Of a stretch of DNA of 64,000 nucleotides, positions 11,398 to 23,399 are shown piece by piece. The notes beneath the pieces are model-generated. The model ran no database searches and was not told where the DNA came from. It saw only the letters and a list, made by a program, of their open reading frames with translations. Positions within the stretch are counted from its first letter, which is position 1, and each line of letters starts with the position of its first letter. Source of the stretch: Helianthus annuus (taxonomy: Eukaryota > Streptophyta > Magnoliopsida > Asterales > Asteraceae); NCBI RefSeq assembly GCF_002127325.2, contig NC_035435.2:108303378-108367377 (forward strand), in the 5' to 3' direction. Made by a program: the position numbers and the translations under genes.

Positions 11398-14173
11398 TCA
11401 TCCCCAACTTGAAAGAAATTTCGTCCCGAAATTTAGCAAACAGTCACTGAGGAAGCTAGTTTTGTTAAGCGTTTTCGCGGGGTGTCACATCATCCCCTAC
11501 TTGAAAGAATTTTCGTCCCGAAAATTGATCTAAAACAATGGCTTGAAGTGAGTTCCGACGAACTCGATCTATAGATACCTTACAACGCCTGGGGGGCTAA
11601 TCTTGTGATCGGTGGAAATCATGGTATGGTTGTTAGCGTTTTGCTATATCAGTTGCCAATCAAAGAAACAGGGAATTAATGAGGTTCGTACAAAGAATCG
11701 AGCGAAACAGGGGTCCATTAAACATCCGAAGGATTTGGCCAGCAAATTTGTTGTCAAGAAGTAATTTCCAGTAGTGGTGCATGGCGGCATGGCACAACAG
11801 GGAGGTTCGTCACATTGCGGTCGCGCGAGTGTATCATTTGTCCAAAACAGAGTTTGGTGGGTAAAGGTTAGTGTTGCAAAACGACAAACGCGTGTAACTG
11901 TGACTGCTTCACTTCTAGCGGCGATGACAAGTGAAAGTGATAAGGTTCGTCTACAGGGATGCGTGGGTATAGTTCTCCTAATCCCGTGTTCGTTCGGAAG
12001 TTCCATCTAGCGATGCCATCACATGGTTAGCTCTATTGAAACAAGGGTGCGCTGGAGGCCCTTGTGATCGGTCTAATTGGTGCATTCGGTACCGTCCAAG
12101 TAATGCCTCCCACTTAAATCCAATGACCACGGTTTCCACCGGAGGTTGTAGGTCGTGCAGTTCCTCTCCGTAACACCATCATGGTATATCGCTGGATCAT
12201 CGGTACCCTCGGATAGAAGCGATGCTCCGCGTGTTGTAGGGTTGGGTTTCAAAAGCTGCAAAGACGTTCTCCGATTTTATTTCTCAGGAATTCACAACTC
12301 CCCGCTATGCTAAGGAGGTTGAAGTTGCGAAACCTTCGAAAATCCTATGATGAAGCTGTGATAGTATCTAGCGAACCTAAGGGATTGCTGTATCCCAGAA
12401 GGAAATCAAGATTAGCATAAGGTCTATTCTGAAATTCCACCTAACGATGTGGAAGTAAACCAGGTAACTCTTCAGAAGACACGTTAGGAAATTCACGAAT
12501 AACTGGAAGATACTCGATCTTCCTTTCTTAAAGTGGCGAATCGGTGACAAGAGCTAGTATAGCAGAGTAGCCCTTCCGTAGACACTTCCGGGCTTTCACG
12601 ATTGAGATGATGCCAACAATGGCACCACTATGATGATCTCAAACTGATAAGGATTCCCCACTGGGAGAGGGAACGCACGATTTTCTTTTTGCAGAGAATT
12701 TGCTGCTTGATACATAGATAACCAAGTCCATGTCAACGACCATGTCAAAACTTACAAGAGTATTGGGAAGTAGGTCAATGTCGAACAGTTGACCCACGAG
12801 ATCAAGTTTGCATCCCAACGAACATATAAGGTTTCAATTGACTTGCCGTCAGTCGATTCGTTATCAAGAACGTGCAGGCCACCATGCTGTTGTATTCCTG
12901 GCGTCGCTCACGCCAATCCTAAATGCCCCTCCACGAGCATCATTTCCAATGTTGTTGCTATTGTTACGAGGATTTCTAGTACTTCTGTCGTTCCCTTGGT
13001 TGTTGTCTTCTTGATTTAACAATGGGCGATCCATGCCGTAGGCACCTTCATTTCCCTACTATAGACTATGATTACGAGTGCCTTGATGTTGCCGTGACTG
13101 TTGCCTCTACTATTGTTGCTCGAAACAGAGCCCTACGATCTTTCACCAACATGGTCCATCATAACACATTCCGTGCCGCGTCCTAAGGCGCCGCTCGTTG
13201 CACTGGCAGTTATCCATTCCTTTCTACAGTCCATTGTCATCGTGTATGTCCCGTTTGGTTTGTAAGAGTTGACTCCCATAAGTCGCTAACTAGGGTGAAT
13301 GATCCGTTTGAAGCCAATTCGCTGGTGTTCGTTGCCGGTAATCAGGGTTGTCCAAATACTGAGGTCGGTAAAATACTACGCTCACCCTTTTGTCTATCGA
13401 TCTAGTAAGTCGATTGAGTAATACACGGTATGCTGCGAGAGTGTTGCCGAAGTGATCACACTTCGGAGTCTAAGACGTCAATACATAGAGTCCCAGCAAA
13501 CGAAGAGAAGCGAGAAAGGTATAGACCAGCTCAAGGACGTTCGTTCAAGCACCTAACATTCTACACGTTTCGCTAGGCGTTCAGATGTGTGTTCAGATAA
13601 TACTTGATAGCATCGAGATTTGTAAGGATTCAGAAAGGAGTGAAAAGATCATGTTCGAGTAGGAGACAATCACTGCTATGACTCCCATGGACTGTTGTGT
13701 TCTAACATAACGTCAATTAACAGGGCGGAACCCCTCTCACACTCGTTAAACCTCACTGGGACTCACATGCACCCCACATTATTATTATGTGTGCACCCAT
13801 AATAATAAGGCAATTTACATGCTTATCTCAGTGCCTTTTAACTCGCGCTAAAAGGTTCCCCTCATCCAAACAGCAAACGTAAGGTATCACAGGGTTAAGA
13901 ATTACAATAATCAATGGATAGTGTCACACTAACAGATCACATAACAAGGGTTGGTAATATAAGGGCTCATGCTGCTGTGCCAAGTGTGAATTCACGTGTA
14001 ATGTTATACATATGTGTACACTAGATATACTATGCATTAGTAGATGAGGAACGAACCTTGCAGTCTGGAGCTGAGTGTCATGGTCATCGTTTGGATCAAT
14101 TCGGTTATAGTCTGGTTTTATGAAAACATTTTTAAAACCGAGTTCTCTATAACCAGTGGCTCTGATACCAAAC
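11398..14173 (-). pseudogene. Degenerate gag-pol interior of the nested element
   Basis: Read on the minus strand, fragments of a gypsy polyprotein occur in the normal order. A gag tail/protease approach with a GRAF-like motif lies near 13250-12880. The protease-RT linker, with IPVVREFP- and EDLPGLPP-like motifs, lies near 12610-12430. An RNase H piece with YTTHDLE-, WRHYLYGT- and TDHKGLQ-like motifs lies near 12261-12010. Most of RT and all recognisable integrase are missing, and stops and shifts interrupt every piece. The interior is a fraction of the usual 5-6 kb. A duplicated LTR-end/purine-tract unit is seen at 11391-11435 and about 11485-11526. Confidence 0.65.
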
Positions 14174-16431
14174 TGTCACACCCCCAAATAACCACCTAGG
14201 GCATATCCCTATTGGAGGTGCAACGATCCAACAAAGAGCCACCAACCATATCAAACACAAGTTATAATGTATTGAAATATCCAATTGAAAGAAATGTATC
14301 ATTTGAAAAGTTAAACCAAAACCAAAGTATTGAGCGGAAGCATAAATGTATAAGTGCGTATATGTATCAAAAGCAAATCAAATAACTGTTTATTATGACC
14401 ACAACCACTCCAGCAGCATCAGACAGCAAGCTCCCAAGTTCCTTCAATAATTACCTACAAGCATGCAATAAGTGTGTCAGACTACGCTGGTGAGTTCAAG
14501 GTTTCGTTAACGTGTTGTGTTACCAGATATTTGTTAATGCGATTCAATGTTGTGTTACGATGTTGCTCAAGTTAGTTACCCTAGGGACTACGCCCTTACG
14601 TAACCGAGGAGTGTGCCTCTTAGCAACCCACTATGTTGTTCAGTTAGTTACCCTAGGGGAACCGCCCTTACGTAACCGAGGAGTGTGCCTCTAAACAACC
14701 ATAGTGAAACCCAGATAATTAGTACCTAATAGCGCTATCAACTAAATACCTCCATTGCCCTCCAGGCAATCAGATGATCAACCCCATGTTCAATAACCAA
14801 AACCGATTAAGTTGTTTACCCAATGTTTCCCTTCCAAATGTTTACCAGTTGTCCCAAACCACCGGGACGCATGCTTGAGAAAAGTGCAGTGAACTCACCT
14901 TTGGTTTGCTCGGTAAGATAATGTACTTCTAATGTTAATTAATGGTTAGACCAGTTACACGCGACCTATAATATAAGGTCATGTAAATGAGTATACGAGT
15001 AGAGTTTTGCAATACCCTAGTGACCAAACAACCTGGTGTTCATGTGATCAAGTGAACAAGTTAACACACAGTATCACACAATGTACAATAAATTTCACTT
15101 AACTTATTATTTCAGAATAATAGGTCCTATCCACCTTACATTACATAAGGTATTAAAAAAAAAACCAAACAATCTTAATTTAACATACATGAACAATATT
15201 ATACTTTTCTTTTGTAACCATCGATGCATTCAACATCCTTATTCACTGATCATATATATATATTTTTTTTTTCATTCATCATCCATTAGGCTGATATGCA
15301 TGCCGCCCAAAGAAAGTCAACACACCACTCCCAGCCCACTACATTATTGGCGGCCCAATGAGGAACAGCAAGGGAAATTCGGTCCATTCCTCACCATCCA
15401 CATCAGATTTACTCTACCCCACTTAATTTCAGCATATAATTAATGAGTTGGTTAGCTCAACTTAAATTACTTGAATTCATTAGTTATTCTTTACAACATC
15501 AGTAAACATAATATTGAGTCCGGTTTACTCGAGATTAAAGTCACAATTCACAATCGTAATTTACCAACTTGCCACACAACATTGATATAATTTCAACAAC
15601 AGTGATCGCTTAGACGAGTAATTACCAGCACAAACAATTCATTCATATCATTAACATAAATTGTTGGATCATTCTTTTTCATATATATGTTCACATAACA
15701 AGTAGGGGTTACTAACCAAGATCTCAAACAACCGGTTATCATGTGGAAATACTTAGAGTCCTATACGTTAAACACATCACTGTAATATACAATTTACATG
15801 TTCACAAGTTCGACCATTAAAGTCCTATACGTCTGATCTAAATATATCTTATCTATCAAGTATAATCATGCCTTCGTGTAACACACATATACGATATACG
15901 AACATACTGCACATAGCCAACACAACTACTAGACTCGACATGGACGATAATAACACTAACCGAATGGTAAGGGTGATGCTTGAATACACAGACTTCGAAG
16001 GGGAAGGGTTCTGCCGCCGGTTACCGAATTCAAGAGAGGGTGTGCCAGGGTTTGCAAGAAGTTGAGAACTTTAAACAGTAGGTACGTATTAATAATGGTG
16101 AGGGTTTATTTAGGGCTGCCACTAATCACAACCCTTGCTTCCGTATTTGAGAAGGAAAAGAAAAGAGTGGGCCGATAAGTTTAAATGAAACAATTAAACA
16201 AGTTTTGCTAGTAAATAACACATTTGGGCGGTTTCCTGTTACTATCCGCATTGGGCTCAAGCCCATGCAAGTGGGCTATCGAACTTACATATATCCAAAT
16301 CATAATTCTAATGGGCTAATTTAAATCCAATCAACAAGTAACACTAATACTTGGCATGATGAAAAGAAATGACGAGGAGTCGAGATCATGAAATTCAAAC
16401 GTTACTAACCTTGAAAGTTCGGGTTGTCACA
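14174..16431 (-). repeat. Right LTR of the nested element
   Basis: A 2258-bp LTR, near-identical to 9136-11397. In element orientation it is the 5' LTR. It is bordered at 14160-14173 by the primer-binding site in reverse complement (CTCTGATACCA). Confidence 0.9.
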
Positions 16432-16786
16432 TAATATATATTATAATTACTTGATTTAGCCCAAAATCTTGGGTATTTTACCGAATTAACGTACGAATTC
16501 CCGATTTTGTCTGGTTTAGGGTAATCTCTTGATAATACTTGTTTCGAGAGCCAAGATTAGGATATCTTTCCACTGTTTTCACGTGTTTGACATAGTTTAA
16601 TGTGTTTCCAAGTGTAATAACATAACATAGTATTAAAACCAGCATATGATCAAAACAATGCATCTTTCATTATGATCCAAGTTTCGAAATACAGAATAGG
16701 GTAAAAATGAGAGTACAACTGACTGAAATTAGAAAGTACAACCCATAAAGCTATAAATAGAAAGATCAAAAACGCGGAGCGTTACA

Positions 16787-17027
16787 GTCTCCCCTACTTT
16801 AGGAGATTTCGTCCTCGAAATCTAAGAGGAAGGACTGAAAGAAGGGTAAATGTGATAGTCGATCGAGAGGAACAGTAACAAAATATAAAATCAACTGTGA
16901 TGGGCTTGCCGTCAGGAATTTTGGCATAGGTTCAAAATTAGCAAATACAAAGCTTTACGCGAGGACAGAGGTAATAAGGTTGTTAACGAGAAGCGTGTCA
17001 TCAATGACTTTATCGTCGTCATGGGGC
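16787..17027. other. Short 3' internal segment of the outer element
   Basis: The minus-strand purine tract next to the LTR (16787-16800) is followed by about 200 bp before the gag stop codon. The roughly 4 kb of pol expected here in a full gypsy element is absent. Confidence 0.7.
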
Positions 17028-18164
17028 TTACTGTCGTTCTTGATTCCATAGAGGACATTGTGGGCGAAGGTGCGTAGTATCCCCATACTTGTAACAGGCT
17101 CTAACATTGTTTGCTGGTTCAGGGTTTTGGGGAGCTTGCTGACAATAAGTGGCACGATGACCAAAACGCTTGCATATAGTGCAACGACGACAGTTTGCGT
17201 CGAAAGGGTGATGATAGTTGCAAGTGGTACACTTGGGATGAATTACAGTGTATGGTTTTCTTGTGTTCTCTGGTGTAACAGGGTTTGGGTTAGTAGCAGG
17301 TACAATCGCGTTGCAGCCAGAGTGTTGAAACTTGCGTTTCTTATCCTCGCCACTACTTGATTGTTGGGTGATTTGGTTGGCTGTCTTAGCAGGGTGGTTT
17401 GCGTTGGCGGCTGCAGCAGCTTGTTTGTCGCGAATGTGATTGTTGTTCAAGCTGGCAGCGAGTCGATAGACAGCCTCGATGTTGTCGAGCCGGGCTGCCT
17501 CGATGTTGTCGAGCCGGGCTGCCTCGATGGTGTCCCTCATGGCAGGAGGTAAACCATGAATGTATTTCTTGATCATGCGGTCAATTGTGAGAACAAGGTG
17601 GGGTACAATAAAACTCAACTGCTTGAAACGGGTGGTATACGCAAGGTTGTCGTCACCAATCTGTATGAGTGACCAAAACTCTTCCTCGAGCTTCTGCTGT
17701 TCATGAGGAGGGCAAAATTCCTCCATCATGAGCTGCTTCAGCTCTTCCCATGATAATGCATAGGCCATCTCGTTTGAACGAATGTTCCTTTCATTCGTCC
17801 ACCACTCTAGAGCTCTATCTTGAAAGACACCAGTAGCACTTCGTGTCTTGAGCTCGTCAGGACATTCACTGTTGATGAATGTGACTTCTATGCTATCGAA
17901 CCATTCAAACATAGCTGTCACACCCTCTTTACCAGTGAAGGGCTTAGGGTGGCAAGAGGCGAAATGTTTGTAGTTGAAGGCAATGGGCTTAGGTTGGGCA
18001 ACTTTGAAGTCGATGGAAGAGTTGGGGGTGTTGGAAGCTTGGATCTCAGTCACAACTTTGGGGATAAGACGAGCGAACTGCTTGGCCATAAATGCCATCA
18101 TCTTCTTTTGAGAGCTGACCCTTGACTTTTTGGACGTGCTGGAAAGTTGGCGAGATGAAGACAT
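17028..18164 (-). CDS. Gypsy Gag polyprotein (outer element)
   Basis: Gag forms the cytoplasmic virus-like particle that packages element RNA. This 378-residue frame has a basic N-terminus and a central retrotransposon-gag fold with conserved F-x-G, W and F-x-x-x-FCP-type positions (about residues 85-220). Two CCHC-type knuckles follow. The first, C328 to C341, is intact (C-x2-C-x4-H-x4-C). The second, C357 to C370, has Tyr360 where the second Cys should be, so it probably cannot hold zinc normally. A nine-residue unit (IEAARLDN-like) is tandemly duplicated near residues 210-230. The frame stops soon after the second knuckle with no pol behind it. Its frame integrity suggests a recent insertion or selection for packaging. 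The start chosen is the first ATG, about 1 kb downstream of the primer site. Confidence 0.85.
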   Translation of the reverse strand: MSSSRQLSSTSKKSRVSSQKKMMAFMAKQFARLIPKVVTEIQASNTPNSSIDFKVAQPKPIAFNYKHFASCHPKPFTGKEGVTAMFEWFDSIEVTFINSECPDELKTRSATGVFQDRALEWWTNERNIRSNEMAYALSWEELKQLMMEEFCPPHEQQKLEEEFWSLIQIGDDNLAYTTRFKQLSFIVPHLVLTIDRMIKKYIHGLPPAMRDTIEAARLDNIEAARLDNIEAVYRLAASLNNNHIRDKQAAAAANANHPAKTANQITQQSSSGEDKKRKFQHSGCNAIVPATNPNPVTPENTRKPYTVIHPKCTTCNYHHPFDANCRRCTICKRFGHRATYCQQAPQNPEPANNVRACYKYGDTTHLRPQCPLWNQERQ

Positions 18165-19208
18165 CTACGAATTCAAAATGAGAATGAGACTTTGATCATA
18201 ATGATTATTTGAGAAAAATTGTTTAATGCATGCAACATGTAGCACATTGTTTCACATTGTGTTTCACATAGGATAACATGAATAAAGTGACATGAATTTT
18301 CACATAGAGTAACATGTATGATGAAAGCATAATAAATTTAATTTGTTCACGAAAGAGTAACATTAATTGTTTTAGATTGCGACAATAGTGTGAGTTGTGA
18401 CTTCCTAGCTTGAAATGAAGACAACGCTCAATGTAAAAACACATAAAAATTGAGATAACATAAAAGAGATTTAACATAAAACATGGATTGTCACGGAACG
18501 TAACATGTGACTATTCCAAAGTAAATCGAAGTCCTTTTCGAATTAAGGAAACGTGCTTTGGCCTAATAGACAAATACTCTCATCGAGAAGCGATTAACGA
18601 TATTTGTCCTTCCAGTTACTACACGTCCTTAATCGATTGGGAAAATCGAAACTTTGGCGAGAATGAAATCGAGGAGTGGGACTAGTTAAACAAGATGCGA
18701 GTTTCACCTCTAACTTGATAACATCGTACCCTAATATTATGTGGTTGGTACTTATCCTAAGATAAGGGTCCACTAGAGTATGAAATGGAAAACTCCCTTC
18801 AAGGTTTGGATATCACTCCTAACTTGAGGGTAGATTTCGTGCAAAAATAAAAGTATAGCTTAGTGAAAGTCATCACCAAGTGTGGGAATCACCCCTATCT
18901 TGATGATTCGTTTCGATTGTGTTACATGAGTGTCTTCAAAGCCTTCAAGTGTATTGTGTTAGCCTTAGGGAAGGCATGTATTTTTAAAGTCCAAAGAAAG
19001 TAGAGGGAAGCAAAAAGAGATAGAAAGGAAGTTGTTTTAAGCAACACATAGTGAATAAGCTCTTAAACTATAGACTAGGCAAGGCATTCCTAATTCCCTA
19101 TAGTTATGGCTCTGATACCAATCTGGTATCAGAGTACTCCTACTATAGACTAGGGAAAAGTAAGGCAATCCTACTTAATTCCCTATAGTTATGGCTCTGA
19201 TACCAATC
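18165..19208 (-). other. Leader of the outer gypsy element and primer site
   Basis: This is the untranslated stretch between gag and the right LTR, with no coding frame. The primer-binding sequence, the reverse complement of TGGTATCAGAGCC, sits at about 19189-19206. A second copy of the GGCTCTGATACCAATCTGG segment at about 19108-19128 makes a roughly 80-bp tandem duplication of the primer-site region. Confidence 0.7.
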
Positions 19209-21628
19209 TGTCACACCACAACCGATGGCGGAAACATCGGGATGAGACGAACAAATTGCTCAAAACAACATAACACTAAATGTGACAATATAGATTTAAT
19301 CAAATTTCATAATTGCTAAAATGTCATACAAGATTCAAACATCGTATCAAAATAGTTGAAAACATTGTTATTCTAGATAGGTTTCTAGGTTCATCCTAGC
19401 TTGTTTTCTTGATCACTTCGTCTATCAACCTGCAACATGTATTAAAATAACATCAACAAAAAGTTGGCGAGTATACAAGTTTAATACATAGCATAAAGTA
19501 GAATAAAAAGTTTAAATGCTCATATCCAACATGAATAACATGATCCAAGTTACTACTTTGCCTTTCCCAATAGACTAGCGGGAGGTTAACACGTTCAACT
19601 TGTTCAATACGATCAACTTGTTTAATACGATCAACTTGTTTAATACGATCAACTTGCATAGCATATGAGATTAACAAGCAGCAAAATGTTTCGTGTTTAA
19701 ATGTGGATAGAGTGTGAATATAACAAGTATCAAGTATTGTGTGATTTGAATATGGAATACATGTTGCACCCAAAGTGTTTAAAACGAAAATGGGATCGAG
19801 TATACTCACCTTAGTTTGCGTTGCGTTTCTTGGTAAGGAATTACGAGAGTGAATTGGATCCAAGTTTTGCAAGAGATCACCCTATTGTGTTTGGGAATTC
19901 GTTAATGATTAATATGATAACGAAAATTAGTGGGAATTACTAGCAATAGTAATATTTCTAAAATGGTAATAATCACATAATATTATTTCTGATTATTAAT
20001 ATTTGAAATGTGAAGATTTATTTTTAAATATAATAATTCTGAAAATAATATTGACAATAATATTATTAAATATTAATAGTTATTTCTGATAATAATAAAA
20101 TAGGTTAATAATAATAAATCTGATAAAAATTTCGGAATAAAAATTCGGATTTTAATAAGATATTAATAAAGGTTCTGATTTATTTCGAAAACATTAATTT
20201 TGATAATATTGATTAAAATTCTGAAATAATAAATCTGAGAATATTATTAAAAAATTACTGATATCTCAATAATTATAATAATTCATACATTAATAACAAT
20301 TGATTTTATTAAATATTAGTAATAATATGTTAAAAGCATTAGTGATATAATAATATTAGTAATAATAATAATAAGAATTGTAATAACAGAAAAGAAATAA
20401 AAGTAATAAGAGTAAACGAGTTCATGGCCGGAAATAAAGGAAATGTAACCGGAGAAGAAGTTACCGGCGGCGTCGGCTTCGCTGGTGGCTCCGGCAAGGA
20501 AGCGGCGGAACTCCGGCGGTGGGCGGTGGTCTCCGGCGGTTTAAACAGGAAGGATAGAGAAAGGTGGGCGTTTGCGAGGTGGGAGATGAGGTGGTTGCAG
20601 TGTAGTTTTCTGAGGAGCTGTGAACGAGAGATGTGAGGTTGTGAGGGAACGGAGTCTCGGTATATATAGGAATCGAAGGCGGTTCCCGAACTTTGGAAAC
20701 GATCGCGTGTTTGGAAACCGAATCAATTCGGTTAATTTGAAGAAGGGAATGGCAATCATGTTGAATATTTGATTGACAATCAAAAAATGATAACAAAGGA
20801 AAGGATAAACGAATCGGGAATCAATCACGAAATGGAAAAGGAAAAAGTCAAAGGCGGTTGCTGAAACTCTGTTTTGGGCGGCAATTGGAATCAGGTCAAA
20901 TTCGAAATAGTGGTTAAATATAATTAGTTTCCCTATATAATTGGATGTGGCATGCCCGGCCGGATGGTTGAGAGATCGTTTGTTATGCACGAGGTCGCGA
21001 GTTCGATTCCAAGGGGGCCGGTTCTCACCCAGGATACCCCCCTTTTTGTTCCTTTTTGACTTAACTGAACTAACTGAGTTAGTTAGTTGTTTCCTTTGGA
21101 AGTTTCTAACCAGGTTAGACTTAACCAGGTTAAGTCCAATGTTACAAAGGATTTGCTAACCTAGTTAGTTTAAACTAACTAAAATTCAATAAAATTCCTT
21201 TTTATTTATTTCCAATACTAATTTATTTAATTAATTAATTTATTTAATTACTATATTTATTTATTTTAACTAATAATATATATTATAATTACTTGATTTA
21301 GCCCAAAATCTTGGGTATTTTACCGAATTAACGTACGAATTCCCGATTTTGTCTGGTTTAGGGTAATCTCTTGATAATACTTGTTTCGAGAGCCAAGATT
21401 AGGATATCTTTCCACTGTTTTCACGTGTTTGACATAGTTTAATGTGTTTCCAAGTGTAATAACATAACATAGTATTAAAACCAGCATATGATCAAAACAA
21501 TGCATCTTTCATTATGATCCAAGTCTTGAAATACAGAATAGGGTAAAAATGAGAGTACAACTGACTGAAATTAGAAAGTACAACCCATAAAGCTATAAAT
21601 AGAAAGATAAAAAACGCGGAGCGTTACA
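19209..21628 (-). repeat. Right LTR of the outer gypsy element
   Basis: An intact 2420-bp LTR with TG...CA ends; in element orientation the 5' LTR. It has three 18-bp repeats, the tRNA-like segment at 20956-21021, and the intact TAATA target that was hit in the other LTR. Small reading frames in the 20424-20990 stretch, present in both LTRs, match no family I know. Confidence 0.9.
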
Positions 21629-23266
21629 GTGGTGGTGGTGGTGGTGGGTCGGTTGTGGTGGTGGTGGTGGGTCGGATGGGGTGGTTGTGGTGGTGGTGGT
21701 GGGTCGGCTGGGGTGGTTGTGGTGGTGGTGGGTCGGCTATGGTTGTGGTGGTGGTGGTGGGTCGGCTGGGGTGGTGGTGGTGGTGGGTCGGCTATGGTGG
21801 TGTTGGTGGGCCGACTATGGTGGTGGTGGTGGTGGTGGGTCGGTTGTGGTGGTGGTGGTGGTGGGTCGGATGGGGTGGTTGTGGTGGTGGTGGTGGGCGG
21901 CTGGGGTGGTTGTGGTGGTGGTGGGTCGGATATGGTGGTGGTGGTGGTGTGCGGTGGTTGTGGTGGTGGGTCGGCTATGGTGGTGGTGGTGGTGGTGGGT
22001 CGGCTGGGGTGGTTGTGGTGGGCCGACTATGGTGGTGGTGGTAGGTCGGTTGTGGTGGTGGTGGTGGGTCGGCTGGGGTGGTGGTGGTGGTGGTGGATCG
22101 GCTATGGTGGTGGTGGTGGTGGGTCGGCTGGGGTGGTGGTGGTGGTGGTGGATCGGCTATGGTGGTGGTGGTGGTGGGTCGGCTGGGGTGGTGGTGGTGG
22201 TGGGTCGGCTGTGGTGATGGTGGTGGGTCGGCTATGTTGGTGGTGGTGGTGGGTCGGTTGTGGTGGTGGTGGTGGTGGGTCGGATGGGGTGGTTGTGGTG
22301 GTGGTGGTGGGTCGGCTGGGGTGGTTGTGGTGGTGGTGGGTCGGCTATGGTGGTGGTGGTGGTGGGTCGGCTATGGTGGTGGTCGTGGTGGTGTGCCGGC
22401 AGGGGTGGTGGTGGTGGTGGTGGATCGGTTGTGGTGGTGGTGGTGGGTCGGCTGGGGTGGTGGTGGTGGTGGGTCGGCTATGGTGGTGGTGGTGGGCCGG
22501 CTGGGGTGGTTGTGGTGGTGGTGGGTCGGTTGTGGTGGTGGGTCGGCTGGGGTGGTTGTGGTGGTGGTAGGTCGGCTGGGGTGGTTGTGGTGGTGGTGGG
22601 TCGGTTGTGGTGGTGGTGGTGGGTCGGCTGGGGTGGTTGTGGTGGTGGTGGATCGTCTATAGTGGTGGTGGTGGTGGGTCGGCTATGGTGGTGGTGGTGG
22701 TGGTGGGTTGGCTATAGTGGTGGTGGTGGTGGTGTGCCGGCAGGGGTGGTGGTGGTGGGTCGGCTGGGGTGGTTGTGGTGGTGGTGGATCGGTTGTGGTG
22801 GTGGTGGTGGGTCGGCTGGGGTGGTGGTGGTGGTGGGTCGGCTATGGTGGTGGTGGTGGGCCGGCTGGGGTGGTTGTGGTGGTGGTGGGTCGGTTCTGGT
22901 GGTGGGTCGGCTGGGGTGGTGGTGGTGGTGGGTCGGCTGGGGTGGTGGTGGTGGGTCGGCTATGGTGGTATTGGTGGGCCGACTATGGTGGTGGTGGTGG
23001 TGGGTCGGCTGTGGTGATGGTGGTGGGTCGGCTATGTTGGTGGTGGTGGTGGGTCGGTTGTGGTGGTGGTGGGTCGGATGGGGTGGTTGTGGTGGTGGTG
23101 GTGGGTTGGCTGGGGTGGTGGTGGTGGGTCGGCTGGGGTGGTTGTGGTGGTGGTAGGTCGGTTGTGGTGGGTCGGCTATGGTGGTGGTTGTGGTGGTGGG
23201 TCGGCTATGGTGGTGGTGGTGGTGGTGGGTCGGCTATGGTGGTGGTTGTTGTGGTGGTGGGTCGGA
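21629..23266. repeat. GGT/GTCGGCT minisatellite, right part
   Basis: This continues the array from 6953, in the same G/T-rich orientation, beyond the retrotransposon's target duplication. Unit variants differ from the left part: GGGCCGACTATGG and GTGCCGGCAGGGG occur here, and the left-array GTGAGCCGACTGGGGTAG variant is not seen. A 313-residue forward frame and others across the array are low-complexity by-products. Confidence 0.9.
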
Positions 23267-23399
23267 GAAACTACGTTCGTATTTCAAATTCATGAACTAG
23301 AACGCCGATCTACGTTCGTATTTGATAATTAAAGAAATAATAATAATTCATAAATAAAAAACTTTGTTATGACATATATACAATTCGTTTTATAAAAAA

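Larger units (their letters stand above)
9136..16431 (-). mobile_element. Nested young gypsy element with decayed interior
   Basis: The termini TGTCACACCCCC and GTTGTCACA are flanked by a perfect duplication TAATA (9131-9135 and 16432-16436). The undisturbed sister LTR of the host element at about 21270 shows the empty site with a single TAATA. LTRs are 9136-11397 and 14174-16431. The initiator-Met primer site (GGTATCAGAGCC on minus) abuts the right LTR and a purine tract abuts the left one, so it reads on minus. The 2.8 kb interior holds only fragments of gag and pol. Confidence 0.92.
6954..16786 (-). repeat. Left LTR of the outer gypsy element, split by a nested insertion
   Basis: The LTR occupies 6954-9135 and resumes at 16432-16786, with the inner element and its TAATA duplication between. 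Joined length is about 2.53 kb against 2.42 kb for the intact right LTR. Almost all of the difference is six extra copies of an 18-bp tandem repeat. In element orientation this is the 3' LTR. Confidence 0.88.
6954..21628 (-). mobile_element. Gypsy LTR retrotransposon inserted in the minisatellite
   Basis: Ends are TGTCACACC at 6954 and GCGTTACA at 21628, flanked by a perfect 5-bp duplication GTGGT (6949-6953 and 21629-21633). The element reads on the minus strand: next to the right LTR lies the reverse complement of TGGTATCAGAGCC, the initiator-Met-tRNA primer site, and next to the left LTR lies a purine tract (on minus) AAAGTAGGGGAGAC. The internal part (16787-19208) codes only for gag; protease, RT, RNase H and integrase are absent. 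LTR style and gag suggest a Ty3/gypsy chromovirus relative of the one at 59480. It needs enzymes in trans, so it is non-autonomous. Confidence 0.9.

Noticed and set aside
21629..23332. Long forward frames in the minisatellite encoding Val/Gly/Trp-rich proteins
   Set aside because: All three frames are open at once because the G/T-rich repeat lacks stop codons. There is no codon bias or domain.
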